A stretch of 36,300 nt of DNA, taken from Clostridia bacterium. Its GTDB lineage: Bacteria > Bacillota > Clostridia > Oscillospirales > Acutalibacteraceae. Position numbers and translations under genes: made by a program. Positions 24,605 to 33,623 of the stretch are shown piece by piece; position 1 is the first letter of the stretch, and every line of letters starts with the position of its first letter. The stretch covers positions 1 to 36,300 of the forward strand of contig JAQXOB010000015.1 in NCBI GenBank assembly GCA_029098305.1, written 5' to 3'. A model generated the notes under the pieces. That model was not told where the DNA came from. It saw only the letters and a program-made list of their open reading frames with translations, and made no database searches.

Positions 24605-27600
24605 CTATTCCAAAATTTTTTTCAAAATTTCGATCGGTTTTTCGCCCTCAAAAAGCTTTACAGCAAGATAAGGCTTATTTCCGGCGTTGAGCAGTGTGCG
24701 AGTGCGATTTTCTCTCATTATTTTTTCCACTGCCTTGCACTTGATGTCTTTTATATACAGCATCAATCTATCAGTAACCTGTCTGATTTCGCTTATTCCA
24801 AGCAAAGACGCACTGTTTCTGATAAGTGCGATTGATATAAGTCCCATCACAGATTTTGGCGGTTCACCAAATCTATCCACAAGCTCATCCACCACATCAT
24901 CAGCATCATCTTGACTACGAATATCTGCTATTCTCTTATACACATCTATTCTCGTGCCACTGCTCTCGATATAGTCGTTTGGTATGTGAGCCTGCACGTG
25001 CAGATCAACCAGACAATCTATCTCGTCGCTTACATTTTCTTCTCCCTTTTCTTCTCTGAGAGCTTCGTTAAGCAGCTTGAGATACATATCATATCCCACA
25101 TCTTCCATATGGCCATGCTGAGATGCACCCAACACATTGCCTGCACCACGAAGCTCAAGATCACGCATAGCTATCTTAAATCCCGAACCAAACTCAGTAA
25201 ATTCTCTGATAGCACTAAGCCTTTTCTCTGCGATATCGGTCAAAACCTTGTTTTTATAAAAAGTGAGATAAGCATATGCACGCCTTGTAGAACGTCCCAC
25301 ACGGCCTCTTATCTGATGTAGCTGTGATAATCCAAAGCAATCAGCCTTTTCTATAATGAGTGTGTTTGCGTTTGGTATGTCCACGCCTGTTTCTATTATC
25401 GTGGTGCATACAAGCACGTTTATCTCCTGCTCCACCATCTTACGCCATACTTCCGAAAGCTCATTTTCGCTCATTTTGCCATGGCCTATGCCCACTCTGG
25501 CTTCGGGAATCTGCTGAGAGAGCTGATATGCACGCTGTTCTATCGTGCCAACATCATTGTGAAGGAAAAACACCTGTCCACCACGTCTAAGCTCTCGCCT
25601 GATGGCTTCACCTATCACACCCTTGTCATATTCCATTACATAAGTCTGCACCGGATATCTGTCCATCGGTGCTTCTTCTATAACCGACATATCTCTTATG
25701 CCACTCATAGCCATATTAAGTGTACGAGGTATCGGCGTAGCAGAAAGCGTAAGCACGTCCACATTTTTCTGCATTTGCTTCAGCTTTTCCTTTTGTGCCA
25801 CTCCAAATCGCTGTTCTTCATCTATTATCACAAGACCAAGATCGCGGAATTTGATATCATCCTGCACAAGTCTATGAGTGCCTATTACGATATCAATGCT
25901 TCCTCGCTTTAGTCCATCTATTATCTTAGTCTGCTCTGATGCACTGCGAAAACGTGACAAAAGCTCCACCTTAACAGGGAATCCCTCAAATCTCCTCAGC
26001 ACTGTCTGATAATGTTGCCATGCCAATATCGTGGTAGGCACCAGTATAGCGCACTGCTTAGAGTCTGTCACACATTTAAAAGCTGCTCTAAGTGCCACCT
26101 CGGTCTTACCAAATCCAACATCACCACACAGTAAGCGGTCCATCGGCGATTTCCTCTGCATATCGTGCTTTATCTCATCTATACATCTCAGCTGATCATC
26201 TGTTTCGCTATATTCAAACTTTGCCTCAAAGTCGTGTTGCCACTCCATATCCTCCGAAAAAGCAAAGCCCTCTGCTTTCATTCGCTCCGCATAAAGTCTT
26301 GTAAGCTCTCCTGCCATTTCTTTGACAGCCGCTCTCACTCGTGATTTTGATTTCTGCCATTCTGTGCCACCAAGCCTGTTCAACCTCACTGTGTTGTTCT
26401 CTTTAGGACCAATATACTTAGACACAAGGTCTAGCTGTGTGACCGGCACATAAAGCACATCAGATTTAGCATAAACTATTTTTATATAATCCTTGACTAC
26501 TCCTTGAACATCCAGCTTATGTATTCCCTGATAGATTCCGATACCATGAGCCACGTGTACAATATAGTCGCCCACGCTAAGCTCCGACAAACTACCTATC
26601 TGCTTACTGTTTTTAGAATTTTTGCTGTGTAGAGATTTCTTTTTAGTTTGGATATTGGTCTGTCCATGCGTAATCAGCACAAAGTTTGCCGATGGATATT
26701 CCATTCCTGCTGTCAGCACACCTGGGCATACGTATATTACGCCATCTGATATCACATCAGGTGAACGCACAAATTTTGCATCAAAGCCTTTCTCTTTAAG
26801 ATCATCAGCCAGATTTATAGCGGCTTTCTCGGTGCCTGCAAGCACCACGCATCTAGCCTTTCTGCTCACAACGCTTTCGAGGTCTTCACAAAGCACCTTC
26901 AAACTACCACTCCATCTGGATAGCTGATTTGCTGTGAAATTAGCAAGCGTATTTATAGGCAAATCATACGAGCCATGCGTAAAGTTATCAAGAAAAACAG
27001 TCTTTCTTGAGCTTATGCCCACAAGGAACTCGTTATAATCAATTCCGAATTTATCAAGTCCATTGCACAAAGTACCATCTGCCAAATAGTCCTTTATATT
27101 TTCATTGAGCATCTTGGTGTAAACTCTCATACGTTCACGCACTTTTGAGTTTTCAGAGATAAACACCATATCTGTGCTTCTCAGATAGTTCAGCAGAGTG
27201 GCCGGCTTTTCGTAAATATATGTTATAAATTTATCGCTATATGTAGGATAAACTCCGCTTCTTATACTGCTTGCTTGATTTTCAAGAGTAGTCTTTGCCT
27301 TTTCGCTAAACTTTCCTCTCAAAAGCTTGGCACGTTTTTCTATCTTTTCTGCCAGCTCGTCATAGTCGCTTATTAGCACCTCGTTAGACGGAGTTATAAC
27401 CACCTCTTCCACATAGTCGGTTCTTCTCTGAGTTTCGGGATCAAAATAGTTGATAGAGTCTATCTCGTCGCCCCAAAACTCAATTCTGATAGGATTTTCG
27501 TCATCGGGTACGAATATATCAACTATTCCGCCACGCCTTGCAAACTGGCCTGCACCCTCCACGTTTTCACAGCGTTCATATCCGTTTAAGATAAGACTTT

Positions 27601-28060
27601 CCTCTAGCTCTTCAGGCGAAATCTGAAGTTCACTTTTCAAAGTGATAGATGCCTTTGCAAACACAGACGGCGGTATGGTGTATTGACAAAAGGCATCTAT
27701 ACAAGTAACCACTACATATGGCGAGCCTTTGCCGTTTTTTATTACAGAAAGCGCATTTAGCCTCTGATGCTCATATTCTCTTGATATACCCACGCTATCT
27801 CGGAACATAAAATCACGCACAGGATAAAAAACAGCCTTCACTCCCATTGAGTTAATATCACTCAAAAGAGCATTGGCTTCTGTTTCGTCACCTGTGATGA
27901 GTATGGCTCCCGTGCTGTATTCCTTGCAAAGTGATGCCACCACGTTTGCCTTATGCACACCTGCCAATCCACTGGCAGCAGCTATTTTGCCTGATTTTAT
28001 TGTCCTCGAAAGCTCCTTATATTCACTTAAAGAAGCAACTATTTCTGTTAAAAAATTCAT
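24605..28060 (-). CDS. mfd: Transcription-repair coupling factor Mfd
   Basis: This 1151-aa translocase releases RNA polymerase stalled at DNA damage and recruits UvrA. A UvrB-like N-terminal region is followed by the polymerase-interacting domain (VGDYIVHVAHGIGIYQG), the helicase Walker A (CGDVGFGKTEVALRAAF, about residue 645), the DEEQ box (IIDEEQRFGVAQKEKL, about 747), SATPIPRTLNMA and the TRG-type region (RGAGNVLGASQHGHM). The length is normal for the family. It lies 48 bp after the small XRE gene and likely shares its promoter; AAGGA is 11 bases upstream of the ATG. Confidence 0.98.
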   Translation of the reverse strand: MNFLTEIVASLSEYKELSRTIKSGKIAAASGLAGVHKANVVASLCKEYSTGAILITGDETEANALLSDINSMGVKAVFYPVRDFMFRDSVGISREYEHQRLNALSVIKNGKGSPYVVVTCIDAFCQYTIPPSVFAKASITLKSELQISPEELEESLILNGYERCENVEGAGQFARRGGIVDIFVPDDENPIRIEFWGDEIDSINYFDPETQRRTDYVEEVVITPSNEVLISDYDELAEKIEKRAKLLRGKFSEKAKTTLENQASSIRSGVYPTYSDKFITYIYEKPATLLNYLRSTDMVFISENSKVRERMRVYTKMLNENIKDYLADGTLCNGLDKFGIDYNEFLVGISSRKTVFLDNFTHGSYDLPINTLANFTANQLSRWSGSLKVLCEDLESVVSRKARCVVLAGTEKAAINLADDLKEKGFDAKFVRSPDVISDGVIYVCPGVLTAGMEYPSANFVLITHGQTNIQTKKKSLHSKNSKNSKQIGSLSELSVGDYIVHVAHGIGIYQGIHKLDVQGVVKDYIKIVYAKSDVLYVPVTQLDLVSKYIGPKENNTVRLNRLGGTEWQKSKSRVRAAVKEMAGELTRLYAERMKAEGFAFSEDMEWQHDFEAKFEYSETDDQLRCIDEIKHDMQRKSPMDRLLCGDVGFGKTEVALRAAFKCVTDSKQCAILVPTTILAWQHYQTVLRRFEGFPVKVELLSRFRSASEQTKIIDGLKRGSIDIVIGTHRLVQDDIKFRDLGLVIIDEEQRFGVAQKEKLKQMQKNVDVLTLSATPIPRTLNMAMSGIRDMSVIEEAPMDRYPVQTYVMEYDKGVIGEAIRRELRRGGQVFFLHNDVGTIEQRAYQLSQQIPEARVGIGHGKMSENELSEVWRKMVEQEINVLVCTTIIETGVDIPNANTLIIEKADCFGLSQLHQIRGRVGRSTRRAYAYLTFYKNKVLTDIAEKRLSAIREFTEFGSGFKIAMRDLELRGAGNVLGASQHGHMEDVGYDMYLKLLNEALREEKGEENVSDEIDCLVDLHVQAHIPNDYIESSGTRIDVYKRIADIRSQDDADDVVDELVDRFGEPPKSVMGLISIALIRNSASLLGISEIRQVTDRLMLYIKDIKCKAVEKIMRENRTRTLLNAGNKPYLAVKLFEGEKPIEILKKILE

Positions 28061-28108
28061 CTGAAAAATATCCTTTTTCTCTAAAGATATGCTATCTAAA
28101 TACTTTTA

Positions 28109-28369
28109 TTATCTCTTGGTGCTATCGCTGATTCCAAGCAGATAATCTGCCGAAACCTCAAAAATCTCGCATAAAGCCTTAAGCTCTCGGTCATTAACAC
28201 CTCTTACCTGACCCTCCAGCTTAGAAAGTCCCGAAGAGTTCATATCAACACCACGCACCTGAAGCTGTGCCAAAAGCTCCTTTTGCTTTATATCCTTTAT
28301 CTTTCTAATATTTTTAACTCTTTCGCCAATTATATTTTTATCGCCAAGAGGTTGTTTTCGTGTTCTCAT
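28109..28369 (-). CDS. XRE-family HTH regulator
   Basis: This 86-aa protein consists essentially of one Cro/C1-type helix-turn-helix domain: GERVKNIRKIKDIKQKELLAQL, then SGLSKLEGQVRGVNDRELKALCEIFEVSADYLLG (split here into its visible halves), ending STKR. Such single-domain repressors are common in clostridia. The N-terminus is basic. It is the first gene before mfd and may be autoregulated, but I see no clear operator. AAAGGG lies 12 bases before the ATG. Confidence 0.88.
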   Translation of the reverse strand: MRTRKQPLGDKNIIGERVKNIRKIKDIKQKELLAQLQVRGVDMNSSGLSKLEGQVRGVNDRELKALCEIFEVSADYLLGISDSTKR

Positions 28370-28406
28370 ATCATTATCTGCCCTTTTTCTCTCATTTTAC
28401 TAAATT

Positions 28407-28435
28407 ATTATATCAAATTAAAACCACGCTTTCAA
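28407..28435 (-). promoter_or_regulatory. Promoter of XRE-mfd
   Basis: On the minus strand TTGAAA (28435-28430), a 17-bp spacer and TATAAT (28412-28407). It is divergent from the sirtuin promoter. The stretch 28436-28611 between them holds no gene that I can support, only a doubtful 20-codon frame at 28488-28550. Confidence 0.75.
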
Positions 28436-28611
28436 CCGAATTTACAATATTGTTGTCGAAAGAATATCCGCAGGAGTTCACATTAAAAATGTCACGCCAC
28501 ATTAATATACCATTTCAATTTAACCTTTTCCATGAAAAGTACAAATTATAATATGATATGTGCGTTAAATGGATCATTAGAAAAAACGCGATAAAATTTC
28601 ACATCTTTTTC

Positions 28612-28640
28612 TTGACATAATACGACAGTAGATATATAGT
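28612..28640 (+). promoter_or_regulatory. Promoter of the sirtuin gene
   Basis: TTGACA (28612-28617), a 17-bp spacer and TATAGT (28635-28640), with a start expected near 28647. This rules out the in-frame GTG at 28639 as start codon. Confidence 0.8.
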
Positions 28641-28677
28641 GTTGATATATTTTCACAATAAAAAGAGGTTTGGATAT

Positions 28678-29412
28678 ATGAAAAACAATTATAGCGATGA
28701 AATAATGAAGCTAAAGGAACTTTTACATAATGCAAATCATGCCGTGTTTTTTGGCGGTGCAGGCGTGTCCACCGAGAGCGGAATTCCGGATTTTAGAGGC
28801 GACGGTGGTATGTATAACTCTAGTCAAATAGACAATCCGGAGTATATGTTAAGCAGAACTTGCCTTGAGGAAGAACCGGAAAAATTTTTTAAATTTTTTC
28901 GCACCCAGATGGCATATCAAAACGCTAAGCCAAATTCTGCACATCTTGCCCTTGCACAGTTAGAAGATAAAGGGCTTATAAATGCTGTTATCACGCAGAA
29001 TATTGATGGTCTTCATCAAGCCGCCGGAAACAAAAAAGTAATCGAATTGCACGGTACTACAAAACGTTGCTATTGCGACGTATGCGGTGAAATTTTTGAT
29101 AGTGATATCCTCTGGAATTCAAATGATATTCCAATCTGCCCAGCCTGTGACGGTGTGATTAGACCGGATATTATACTATATGAAGAATGTCTTGATGACG
29201 AAAAATGGGTAAACGCTGTAAAAGAGATCAAAGAGGCTGATCTGCTGATAATGGGAGGTTCGTCACTGGTGGTTAACCCTGTCGCTTCTTTAGTATCTGC
29301 TTTTTCAGGCAAGCATCTTGTAATAGTAAATTACTCTCCTACGCCTTACGACAGCCACGCTGATATTATAATCCGTGAATCTATAGGTAAGGTTCTAAAT
29401 AGTATATTATAA
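28678..29412 (+). CDS. cobB: Sir2-family NAD-dependent deacylase
   Basis: This protein of about 244 aa removes acyl groups from lysine using NAD. The NAD site GGAGVSTESGIPDFRG is at residues 26-41, TQNIDGLH at about 107-113, and catalytic His125 in ELHGT. Zinc ligands are Cys133, Cys136, Cys154 and Cys157. The GGSSLVVNP motif follows. I chose the ATG at 28678, which has AGAGGT 8 bases upstream and lies after the predicted transcript start. It is a single-gene unit with its own promoter and terminator. Confidence 0.95.
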   Translation: MKNNYSDEIMKLKELLHNANHAVFFGGAGVSTESGIPDFRGDGGMYNSSQIDNPEYMLSRTCLEEEPEKFFKFFRTQMAYQNAKPNSAHLALAQLEDKGLINAVITQNIDGLHQAAGNKKVIELHGTTKRCYCDVCGEIFDSDILWNSNDIPICPACDGVIRPDIILYEECLDDEKWVNAVKEIKEADLLIMGGSSLVVNPVASLVSAFSGKHLVIVNYSPTPYDSHADIIIRESIGKVLNSIL

Positions 29413-29433
29413 ATAAAGAGGTCAGATCGCACT

Positions 29434-29479
29434 AAAAAATCTCCTTGTCTAAAAAAAGACTTGGAGATTTTATTTTTTC
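29434..29479 (+). terminator. Terminator after the sirtuin gene
   Basis: AAAATCTCC pairs with GGAGATTTT, with an inner GTCT/AGAC pair and an A-rich loop, followed by ATTTTTTCT on the plus strand. Confidence 0.85.
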
Positions 29480-29511
29480 TTGCAATATCATAAATCTATT
29501 GCTGGTATATT

Positions 29512-29560
29512 CCTCAGTCAAAACCTACGGCTTTGCCAGCTCCCTTTAGGCAAGGGAGCC
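29512..29560. repeat. Half copy of the palindromic repeat seen at 11693-11828
   Basis: CCTCAGTCAAAACCTACGG and then GCTTTGCCAGCTCCCTT resemble the right half of the 11.7-kb element, ending in a perfect 8-bp hairpin (GCTCCCTT-TAGGC-AAGGGAGC, 29539-29559). The left half is absent. The rest of the gap 29561-29720 holds only the ribosome site of the next gene and AT-rich sequence without a convincing promoter. Confidence 0.65.
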
Positions 29561-29720
29561 TTCTGGATTCTGCTATCTATAGCAAGGGTGTCTTTTACGC
29601 TCCATCTTGCGAATGATCTGATTAAAACTGAATATATTTTGAACAGTCATATCCTTTTAGCTCTCTGCATAAAAATATACCAAAGCACCATCCTAATGCC
29701 ACAAAAAGGAGATAACCACG

Positions 29721-30557
29721 ATGAAACTGCTTATAATAAATAAAAAGCGAATTATAAAATCAGTTCTATGTCTTGCTATGCTGATACTCACAACATCGAT
29801 ACTAAGCGCATCTCTCAATAAAATAACACCGGTTAACGCATCTGAACGAAAAATCCCAATCTATTGTGTCAAGCAAGACAAAAAGGTTGTCAGCATTAGC
29901 TTTGATGCCGCATGGGGTAATGAGCAAACACAAACATTGCTCGATATTTTAAAAGAAAATGACGTAAAAGCTACGTTTTTCCTTGTAGGAAATTGGGTAG
30001 ACAAATATCCTGAATCGGTGAAAGCCATAGCAGATGCAGGGCACGACGTGGGCAATCATAGCAACAACCACGATCACATGACACAAAAAAGTCTTAGTCA
30101 AATAGCAGATGACACAAAAGCCTGCAACGAGAAAATAGAAGCTCTCACCGGCAAATGTCCTACACTCTATCGACCGCCATACGGTGATTACAACAACGAC
30201 GTTGTAGAAGGCGTAAACAGCTGTGATATGTACTGCGTTCAATGGGATGTAGACTCTCTGGATTGGAAAGATCCGACACCTGAACAGATGGTGGAACGTA
30301 TAAGGAGCAAAATCTCAAACGGCTCAATCATTTTGATGCACAACGGCGCAAAAAACACCCCCGAAGCTCTGCCAATGATAATAAAAGCCATTCGTGAAGA
30401 AGGCTATGAGATAGTCCCAATCAGCGAAATTCTCCTAAAAGGCAAATATGCCACCGACCACGAAGGCAGAATGTATTGCATTGATAGCACCGACAGCTCC
30501 ACCTCCACCGATTCCGCCCAAATCTCAAAAGAAAAAGAAAAATCTAAAACAACATAA
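29721..30557 (+). CDS. Polysaccharide deacetylase (PdaB-like)
   Basis: This 278-aa NodB-domain protein has an N-terminal membrane anchor or signal peptide (SVLCLAMLILTTSILSASL). The five NodB motifs are visible: SFDAAWG (Asp62; the usual second Asp is replaced, as in PdaB-type sporulation deacetylases), HSNNHDHM (His113, His117), RPPYGDYN (151-158), WDVDSLDW and ILMHNGAKNT (His207). It probably de-N-acetylates cell-wall glycan outside the membrane, perhaps during sporulation. AAGGAG precedes the ATG by about 11 bases. The Ser/Thr-rich C-terminal tail has no known role. It converges on the next gene with only 12 bases between. Confidence 0.92.
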   Translation: MKLLIINKKRIIKSVLCLAMLILTTSILSASLNKITPVNASERKIPIYCVKQDKKVVSISFDAAWGNEQTQTLLDILKENDVKATFFLVGNWVDKYPESVKAIADAGHDVGNHSNNHDHMTQKSLSQIADDTKACNEKIEALTGKCPTLYRPPYGDYNNDVVEGVNSCDMYCVQWDVDSLDWKDPTPEQMVERIRSKISNGSIILMHNGAKNTPEALPMIIKAIREEGYEIVPISEILLKGKYATDHEGRMYCIDSTDSSTSTDSAQISKEKEKSKTT

Positions 30558-30569
30558 AACAAAAACTGA

Positions 30570-33083
30570 TTATTTTTTAAATTTACTCATAAAATTGCCG
30601 AATTTAGAACCGGTCGACATCCCGTTAATTCTATTTTCCGTATTTGTCAAAAATGCAAAAGCTTCGGTGGCTTGATTAATTGTTATTCCCAAATAGGGTA
30701 ACAAAGCAATCAACTCATTTCTTGCTGTTTCAACATCTTCTAAAATATTATATGTTTTAGATTTAACAAATTTTAATGCTCTTTCTTTCGCCGCTTCTTC
30801 TCTTGTTGAACAAGTTTTGATCAAAGATACTCGTCTGAACTTTTCATCAAAGTTTAAAAGATACTTTTGAATGATCCCTAAATACTTATTTTTAACCGTA
30901 GTCTGGAATTTTGCCAAATAGGCTTTGTATAATAAAAGCTTTTGTTCGTAATCTAATAAAGATTCAGAAGTAGGAGCAACAACCATACTCATGATCTTTT
31001 GAATTTCAGAAAATTCATATTTTGCTAGAGCGCACTCTTCACGTGTTGTAAATACTACTCCGTCCACTGTGTTCAAACGATCTTCTTGTGATTGAATGTA
31101 CTGGGTTGCCGCAAAGGCTTGCGCTAAATTTATTCCAATTTCAGGGAGAAAAGCTTCCAGTTCAGTCGTAGCTCTATCCACATCCGCATAGGAGCACGTG
31201 TAATGCGCAATACTTTTAACAAATTTCAACGCTTTTTCTTGTGCTGCCGCCTCTCTAGTTTCCGCTCTTTTAAACATGCCGGTCTGCATAAACAGCATAT
31301 CAAATTTTTCTAAGTACTGATTTATGGTTGCAATATACTTATTCTTAATATCTGTTTTAAAAGGTTGAAGTTTCGACTTTTTTTCCAACAAATCTTTTTC
31401 ATATGGCAACAAAGATTCTGTCGTAGGTGGCACCACATCTTTCATTATGTAACTAATTTCGCGTAACTCCTGTCTTCCGTAATTGGCTTCTTCACGCGTG
31501 TTAAATTGTACTCCGTCAACTGTATTCAAAGAAGCCTCGCAACGATCGAAATACTCATTTGCCAAAGTAGCTTGTTCAATCGTTATGCCAACCTCGGGCA
31601 AGTACGCAATCAACAACTTACGTGCCTCGTCCAATTTTTCATAGCTATCTAAAGGAAGCGTTTTAACATACTTCAAGGCTTTTTCATTTCCCGCCTCTTC
31701 CCTAGTCATTCCTGAACTGAAAAAATTTTCCCCACGAAACTTCTTGTCAAAATCTGCTAAGTATTTTTCATTTTTTTCAATGTATTTGTCTTTTACCGCA
31801 GTTTTAAACTTTTTGATTTTATCTAACTTTTCACACAAATCACTTTCATAGCTAAGTGTAGATTCTCTGGTTGGAGCCACAATTGTATTCATAATTTCTT
31901 GAATTTTTGCAAGTTCTTCTTTAGCCAAGTCAGCTTCTTCGCGAGTTTCAAAAACAATATCATCAACCGTTCTGTATAAAAGATCCAATTCCTCGAGTTG
32001 CTTCGATATAATTGCATACGCTTGGGCGATTAGCATATGATCCAATCCTATTTTAACAGAAAGCGTTTCCATTTCCCGTTTGCAATTATATGCATCCTCT
32101 TCGGTTTCACCTAAATGTTCTTTAACAAAATCAACAAGTATCTCATTTTTGATTTCATAGGAATTCATCCCGGAATAATCAGAGAAGGATTCAAATTCTT
32201 TTCTTTCATCCCCAAACTTTTCAATGAAAATTTTATAGTATTCTCTTTCATATGGATCAAGTTGGAAAATATAATTAATAAACTTTGCTCTCTTTTCTTC
32301 ATTAAGATTGAGAGAAACAAAGTTGTTAAACATTGCTTTTGCTTTTTGAGCATCCTGCCGACTCACTGTTCCACCAATATATATTGCAGAATTCTTTTTC
32401 ACAATATTCATCAGAAGATAATGAAGATTAAAACACGAATAGTAAACACCATCAATCATATCCTGTCTCAAGTGCTTGGACTTAAATAATTTTTTCAATT
32501 CTCCGTCCGCCCAATTTCTTGTGAAAGCATTACCAAGGGCGTTAAATGCCGCATAAGCCGCCCCTTCAATTAGATTCATCCCAACAGTATTCAATTGATT
32601 TGACCAGGCATCTATCATATTTCCGCCTATTGTAGCAGACTGCCAACGGGGGCGACTTTCTTTTCTAATCTGACGTGCATAAGCCTCGTCATCAACCTCT
32701 TGGATGATTTCATTGGCCTTGCTGTTAAATACATTAAATGCCTCTGAGAACTCGTCGAAGTATTTTCCATCGAATGCCATTTCTACAACCGCATCTTTAT
32801 CAACCGTATAAATATCAACGCTGATCATATCTTGCAAAACTTCTAAAACAGCGTCTTCGATTGCTACAACAAACGCATTCGGCGCATTTTCAAGCAAATC
32901 GCTAATATCGGACAGCTCTCCATCCATCTTTTCAAATTTTTCTCTTGCTGCAATCGCAAGTTTTTTATACTTATTCCGTATTGCATTGTAAATGTTACGT
33001 TCTGCAGTAATGTGAAAATCACACCCTAAGAGACTAGTGTCCACACTATGATTTTCTTTTTCCAAAATTGTCTTTAAATCCAT
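30570..33083 (-). CDS. Large repeat protein of unknown function
   Basis: I do not recognise a named family. From the ATG at 33083 (AAAGGGG 9 bases upstream) the protein has about 837 residues; an ATG at 33116 overlapping the previous stop is possible. Numbering from the latter: residues 1-150 are helical and acidic; 160-200 form a Gly/Ala-rich amphipathic stretch (GGNMIDAWSNQLNTVGMNL, GAAYAAFNALGNAF); 382-530, 531-681 and 682-830 are three ~150-aa repeats that open with TVDG/D and TREEA, each with a second TREEA/TREAA halfway and LPEVGIT-like segments; 320-381 resembles a half repeat. There is no signal peptide. It is preceded by the Mor-like regulator. Confidence 0.85.
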   Translation of the reverse strand: MDLKTILEKENHSVDTSLLGCDFHITAERNIYNAIRNKYKKLAIAAREKFEKMDGELSDISDLLENAPNAFVVAIEDAVLEVLQDMISVDIYTVDKDAVVEMAFDGKYFDEFSEAFNVFNSKANEIIQEVDDEAYARQIRKESRPRWQSATIGGNMIDAWSNQLNTVGMNLIEGAAYAAFNALGNAFTRNWADGELKKLFKSKHLRQDMIDGVYYSCFNLHYLLMNIVKKNSAIYIGGTVSRQDAQKAKAMFNNFVSLNLNEEKRAKFINYIFQLDPYEREYYKIFIEKFGDERKEFESFSDYSGMNSYEIKNEILVDFVKEHLGETEEDAYNCKREMETLSVKIGLDHMLIAQAYAIISKQLEELDLLYRTVDDIVFETREEADLAKEELAKIQEIMNTIVAPTRESTLSYESDLCEKLDKIKKFKTAVKDKYIEKNEKYLADFDKKFRGENFFSSGMTREEAGNEKALKYVKTLPLDSYEKLDEARKLLIAYLPEVGITIEQATLANEYFDRCEASLNTVDGVQFNTREEANYGRQELREISYIMKDVVPPTTESLLPYEKDLLEKKSKLQPFKTDIKNKYIATINQYLEKFDMLFMQTGMFKRAETREAAAQEKALKFVKSIAHYTCSYADVDRATTELEAFLPEIGINLAQAFAATQYIQSQEDRLNTVDGVVFTTREECALAKYEFSEIQKIMSMVVAPTSESLLDYEQKLLLYKAYLAKFQTTVKNKYLGIIQKYLLNFDEKFRRVSLIKTCSTREEAAKERALKFVKSKTYNILEDVETARNELIALLPYLGITINQATEAFAFLTNTENRINGMSTGSKFGNFMSKFKK

Positions 33084-33112
33084 AATCATCAACCCCTTTT
33101 TAATATTTTGTA

Positions 33113-33412
33113 TCATTTATTTTCATTGTCTATATATTCTTTTAATATCTTCTTAACCCATTTTTCTGTGTATCCATATTTGAGGGCAATTTGTTTGACA
33201 TTGTAGCCGTTGTATTCTTCAACAATTTGTTTCTTAATAAAATCCTTACTGAACAAATCCACCGGAAAAAATAGCTGTTGACCCCGATAGGTAGCGTGAA
33301 TTTTCAACACGGCATCTATCCCAATCAAATTGGCAAGTTCACTATATGATGAATTTAAATACTCTCCCTTGATAATTCGGGGACTCATCGACATTTTCAT
33401 TTCACCTCTCAT
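33113..33412 (-). CDS. Mor-family-like HTH regulator
   Basis: This 99-aa protein resembles the Mor/C activator family of phage Mu: an N-terminal dimerisation part (LANLIGIDAVLKIHATYRG, GQQLFFPVDLFSKDFI) and a C-terminal helix-turn-helix (YNGYNVKQIALKYGYTEKWVKKIL, here described by its two halves). Its stop overlaps the next gene region (ATGA at 33116), so both are probably co-translated. The ATG at 33412 has GGGGGTG 9 bases upstream; the ATG at 33394 with AGGTG is an alternative. It probably controls its own cassette. Confidence 0.8.
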   Translation of the reverse strand: MRGEMKMSMSPRIIKGEYLNSSYSELANLIGIDAVLKIHATYRGQQLFFPVDLFSKDFIKKQIVEEYNGYNVKQIALKYGYTEKWVKKILKEYIDNENK

Positions 33413-33449
33413 TTTTCGTCACCCCCTTTAGACTATATTTTTGCTTTAA

Positions 33450-33455
33450 ATTATA
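33450..33455 (-). promoter_or_regulatory. Possible -10 box of the Mor-like cassette
   Basis: A perfect TATAAT on the minus strand lies about 38 bases before the Mor-like start codon. No good -35 box is present at 16-18 bp (ATACTG region), which would fit an activator-dependent promoter. Confidence 0.35.
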
Positions 33456-33526
33456 TTCTTTTTTTCAGGAACAGTATAGAACTTTAATTCCTTGAACTCT
33501 TCCTCAAAAATTTCCATTTTATTCCA

Positions 33527-33580
33527 ACAAACAAAAACTGCACTTGTGATTCATTTACTTTCACAAGTGCAGTATTTTTT
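33527..33580 (-). terminator. Terminator after dapL
   Basis: A perfect 13-bp stem (ACTGCACTTGTGA with TCACAAGTGCAGT) at 33537-33573 has T-runs on both sides. On the minus strand TTTTTGTTTG follows. It separates dapL from the Mor-like cassette. Confidence 0.9.
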
Positions 33581-33623
33581 GTAACTGTTAGACGATTATT
33601 TATAAAAAAGCAAGTGGTATTAA

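Noticed and set aside
28488-28550. 20-codon frame MSRHINIPFQFNLFHEKYKL with AGGAG upstream
   Set aside because: It is short, has no convincing promoter and no recognised family; it could be a remnant of a gene start but cannot be supported.
28618-28626. TAATACGAC, resembling part of a T7 RNA polymerase promoter
   Set aside because: It is only the spacer of a normal sigma-A promoter; there is no phage polymerase and no further match.
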